Source of the DNA: an uncultured Saprospiraceae bacterium
Lineage (GTDB): Bacteria > Bacteroidota > Bacteroidia > Chitinophagales > Saprospiraceae
Direction: 5' to 3'
Assembly (NCBI GenBank): GCA_937952155.1
Contig: CALFYH010000366.1
Location: forward strand, 1-9,861
Length of the DNA stretch: 9,861 nucleotides
The translations under genes and the position numbers were made by a program. The notes under the pieces are model-generated. The model was not told where the DNA came from. It saw nothing but the letters and a program-made list of their open reading frames with translations, and did no database searches. Positions 7,601 through 9,861 of this stretch are shown here, piece by piece. The first letter of the stretch is position 1. The number at the start of each line of letters is the position of its first letter.

Positions 7601-9028
7601 ATGAAAGTAATATATACGAGTGCCGAGTGTTTTCCTGTAGCAAAGGTTGGTGGCCTTGCGGATGTTGTGGGCTCATTGCCCAAATATCTAAAAAAAATCG
7701 GAGTAGAGGCAAGTGTGGTAATACCTGCATATGAAATGCCTTGGTTTGATGGGAAATTGTATAGGATCATACATCAAGGCAGTTTTCATCTTGGACAGGA
7801 GCATCTCTATTTTGAAGTTCGGTATTTTATTGATGATATTTTAGGCTTCCCTTTTTATACTATACATATTCCTAGTAAAACCGACAGATATGGTGTTTAT
7901 GCTGGACAAAATGGTCATTATTTTGGAGACGAAATCGAAAGAAATATTTCATTCCAAAGAGCATTTTTGACTTGGTTGAGAGACGGAAATGTAGAAACCG
8001 ATATTGTACATTGCCATGACCACCATACAGGCTTGATTCCATTTATGATGCAGTATGCTTATGAATTTCAAGCATTGTCTAAAATTCCTACAGTTTTTAC
8101 AATACACAACGAACGATACCAAGGTGCCTTCAGCTGGAGTAAACAGTATTTGTTACCTCAATTTGATAGTTGGAAAAGTGGTTTGCTAGAATGGAGCAAT
8201 GTTATAAATCCACTCGCCTCAGCCGTGCGATGTGCTTACAAAGTCACCACAGTCTCTCAAAATTATATGAACGAACTGATGTATGATTCGGCTGGATTGG
8301 AACAACTATTTAGGTCAGAAGCTTGGAAAAGTGTCGGCATCTTAAATGGAATAGATAATGAAGTTTGGGACCCAGCAACAGATCCTATGATTGAGCATAA
8401 ACTGGACAAAGATGCCGTGAGATTTAAAGCAGAAAATAAGAAGGTAATTTGCGACATAGCGGGCCTAGATCCATCGCTTCCTTTGTTTGGTTTCATAGGA
8501 AGGCTCGTGTTAGAGAAAGGCGCAGAGTTTATTGCTGGCATTGTGGATACATGGCTTTCACATCATAAAAATGCCAGTTTTGTGATTCTTGGCACTGGCG
8601 ATAAGAGCATAGAAAGTGCACTAGAAGCTGTTGCAAAACGACACCCAAAACATGTGGCATGTATGCTCGCTTACAATGAGGCTATGTCTCACAAGATTTA
8701 TGCAGGAGCAGATTTCTTACTTATGCCATCGCGAGTAGAACCATGTGGACTCAATCAGATGTTTGCTATGCGTTATGGCACTTTACCAATAGTACGTACT
8801 ACAGGTGGATTGAAAGATAGCGTAAAGGATATTTCAGAGCCAGGTGGAGTAGGTATTCGTTTTGATTATATGAATTTTGATCAGATGATGCACGCGATTT
8901 GGCGAGCTTTTGAGATGTATCAGCATAAGGAATACCTGCATCACTGTGTGAAAGAAGCTATGGCCTTAAATTACTCTTGGGACGCATCAGCTCAAAAATA
9001 TAAAGATATTTATATGCAGATTTTATAG
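7601..9028 (+). CDS. glgA: Glycogen (starch) synthase, ADP-glucose type, GT5 family
   Basis: This gene encodes 475 residues, against 477 for E. coli GlgA. The enzyme transfers glucose from ADP-glucose to the non-reducing ends of alpha-1,4-glucan in the cytoplasm. Seen: the N-terminal sugar-nucleotide loop KVGGLADVVGSLPK at residues 15-28 with Lys15; HCHDHHTGL (137-145); TIHNERYQG (167-175); GILNGID (246-252) at the domain junction; GRLVLEKG (300-307) supplying the Arg301/Lys306 phosphate-binding pair; and SRVEPCGLNQ (377-386) with the conserved Glu380, followed by YGTLPIVRTTGG. Both GT-B half-domains are therefore complete and the key residues are present. The start is fixed by an in-frame TAA at 7574-7576 with no ATG between, and MKVIYTSAE matches the family N-terminus. 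No Shine-Dalgarno is visible, as usual in this phylum. No other glycogen gene is in the window. The gene converges on the minus-strand pair. Confidence 0.95.
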   Translation: MKVIYTSAECFPVAKVGGLADVVGSLPKYLKKIGVEASVVIPAYEMPWFDGKLYRIIHQGSFHLGQEHLYFEVRYFIDDILGFPFYTIHIPSKTDRYGVYAGQNGHYFGDEIERNISFQRAFLTWLRDGNVETDIVHCHDHHTGLIPFMMQYAYEFQALSKIPTVFTIHNERYQGAFSWSKQYLLPQFDSWKSGLLEWSNVINPLASAVRCAYKVTTVSQNYMNELMYDSAGLEQLFRSEAWKSVGILNGIDNEVWDPATDPMIEHKLDKDAVRFKAENKKVICDIAGLDPSLPLFGFIGRLVLEKGAEFIAGIVDTWLSHHKNASFVILGTGDKSIESALEAVAKRHPKHVACMLAYNEAMSHKIYAGADFLLMPSRVEPCGLNQMFAMRYGTLPIVRTTGGLKDSVKDISEPGGVGIRFDYMNFDQMMHAIWRAFEMYQHKEYLHHCVKEAMALNYSWDASAQKYKDIYMQIL

Positions 9029-9035
9029 CCAAAAC

Positions 9036-9389
9036 CTATTTTAAAGGTAGGGCAGCTTGTAATGCTTGAACGGATTTTGGATCATTTCCAACGATCACCT
9101 GATTATCAATAATGGCTGCTGGTCTTTTTAAAAAGGTGTATTCTTTTAGGATTAGCTTTTTGAAATCAGCATCTTTTACAGGTTTTTTATTTTCAGGCAT
9201 TTCCTTAAGTTTTTGAGCTCTTTTATTGAATAGGGCTTCATAACTTTTGGTCTGCTTTTTCATAAAATCGAGGTCTTCTTTTGATATGTTTTGCTCACGG
9301 ATATTGATCAACTCTACATCTGAAAGATCTAGCGTACTCAAGATTTTCCTGCAGGTATCGCAAGTAGAAAGATGATAAATTCGTTTCAT
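9036..9389 (-). CDS. ArsC/Spx-family thioredoxin-fold protein with CxxC motif
   Basis: This is a small protein of 117 residues, the usual size for the ArsC/Spx/YffB family. The N-terminal strand IYHLSTCDTCRK places Cys10 and Cys13 as a CxxC pair at the head of the first helix. Arg57 in FNKRAQKL and Arg89-Pro90 in FLKRPAAIID (the expected cis-proline loop) line up with conserved family positions, followed by VIVG. True arsenate reductases of the E. coli type use a single Cys in a CGTSR context, whereas CxxC is typical of the Spx-like branch, so arsenate reduction should not be assumed. A thiol redox or stress-response role is the safer reading. The ATG at 9389 fits the family N-terminus and lies 11 bases after the stop of the upstream gene, so the two are probably co-transcribed. 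Its stop lies 7 bases from the glgA stop on the opposite strand. Confidence 0.8.
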   Translation of the reverse strand: MKRIYHLSTCDTCRKILSTLDLSDVELINIREQNISKEDLDFMKKQTKSYEALFNKRAQKLKEMPENKKPVKDADFKKLILKEYTFLKRPAAIIDNQVIVGNDPKSVQALQAALPLK

Positions 9390-9400
9390 TACTTTAGTTT

Positions 9401-9861
9401 CTAGACTAATTTTATAGGTTTTATATCAAATGGACTTAAGGTTGTGCCTTTAATTTTTGCATCTGCTCTCAGAGTATATTCCGATTTTACATTCCTGAGC
9501 TTTTTTGCAAATTTGACTAATCCTTTTGCAAAGATGTTATTGGATTCGAGCTTGTCCATTTCTGATTGAACGTATATAAATTCGAGTTCAAAGGGAACTT
9601 CTATCACATCGTTTTTCCCGATATTTATTTTATTGTTCATGTTTAGCTCACCCATAGGATATTCATTGATCAACTGGCTATCTCCTCGTCCTCGACTATA
9701 TTTTTCTACCATTTTTAGGGTAATATTTTCGATGAGATTACCATCACTTAGTGCTGTCAGCTTTATAAATCCAGAAACTATACCTGCATCTTTTGATACT
9801 TCGTCAGCGATTACTAATTCAAGCTTAACACCTTCTATACCTAATATTTTTTTAACGGTTC
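9401..9861 (-). CDS. Spo0M-like (arrestin-fold) protein, N-terminus beyond the right edge
   Basis: The frame is open from the right edge to a TAG stop at 9401-9403, giving 152 visible residues. An ATG at 9712 is internal: the upstream codons continue the fold, reading KKILGIEGVKLELVIADEVS and then VSGFIKLTA. The layout matches what I recall of the Spo0M family: an opening KK-x-LG segment with KVxL, a G-x-V-x-G-F/x-I-x-L strand, ITLKMVEKYSRGR, the short I-x-V-PFELEF strand and a late YTLRADAKIKGTTLSPFD. Probably only a few residues are missing at the N-terminus, since the family usually starts a few residues before the KK-x-LG. Spo0M was named from sporulation control in Bacillus, but relatives occur in bacteria that do not sporulate, and its role here is unknown. 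It lies directly upstream of the ArsC/Spx-like gene in a likely operon. The assignment rests on pattern memory, not a search. Confidence 0.6.
   Translation of the reverse strand, partial: TVKKILGIEGVKLELVIADEVSKDAGIVSGFIKLTALSDGNLIENITLKMVEKYSRGRGDSQLINEYPMGELNMNNKINIGKNDVIEVPFELEFIYVQSEMDKLESNNIFAKGLVKFAKKLRNVKSEYTLRADAKIKGTTLSPFDIKPIKLV

Noticed and set aside
9124..9135. Perfect 12-base palindrome CTTTTTAAAAAG as a terminator or operator
   Set aside because: It lies inside the ArsC/Spx-like coding sequence, has no loop or G/C core, and is expected by chance in A/T-rich DNA.
9401..9712. Short 103-residue gene starting at the ATG at 9712
   Set aside because: The same frame continues without a stop to the right edge, and the upstream 49 codons encode strands expected for the Spo0M-like fold. 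The ATG is internal.

Overview
The window looks like the low-GC chromosome of a Bacteroidota bacterium. The clearest evidence is the C-terminus of the large gene, a type B sorting domain of the type IX secretion system (the CHU_C / gliding-motility-associated class), which is essentially confined to that phylum. The A/T-rich gene starts without Shine-Dalgarno sequences fit this. Repeat architectures of this kind are common in the Saprospiria, Chitinophagia and Cytophagia, but the sequence does not settle the class.

Layout. Positions 1-7383 (+) are the 3' part of one giant gene for a secreted, cysteine-rich, multidomain surface protein. 2460 codons are visible and the start lies to the left of the window. 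In order it carries: an array of about 80-residue four-cysteine HYR-like units (1-1068); assorted Ig-like modules (1075-2358); a first SprB-like module (2359-2580); two consecutive copies of a cassette of about 549 residues, each with four four-cysteine modules plus two Ig/PKD-like modules (2581-4227 and 4228-5865); three more Ig-like modules (5866-6606); a second SprB-like module (6616-6843); a PKD-like module; and the sorting domain (about 7108-7380). A strong intrinsic terminator follows at 7411-7440.

After an A/T-rich gap with only a weak promoter candidate comes glgA (7601-9028, +), an ADP-glucose-type glycogen synthase of normal length. It converges, with a 7-base gap, on a leftward pair: a small ArsC/Spx-like thioredoxin-fold protein with a CxxC motif (9036-9389, -) and, upstream of it, a Spo0M-like arrestin-fold protein cut by the right edge (9401-9861, -).

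The giant protein is probably exported by the type IX system and displayed or released as an adhesin or extracellular scaffold. The other genes look like unrelated housekeeping or stress functions. The least ordinary feature is the internal tandem duplication of a whole six-module cassette inside the giant gene, in which each module keeps its own position-specific signature. I see no rRNA, tRNA, CRISPR array, insertion sequence or phage gene.
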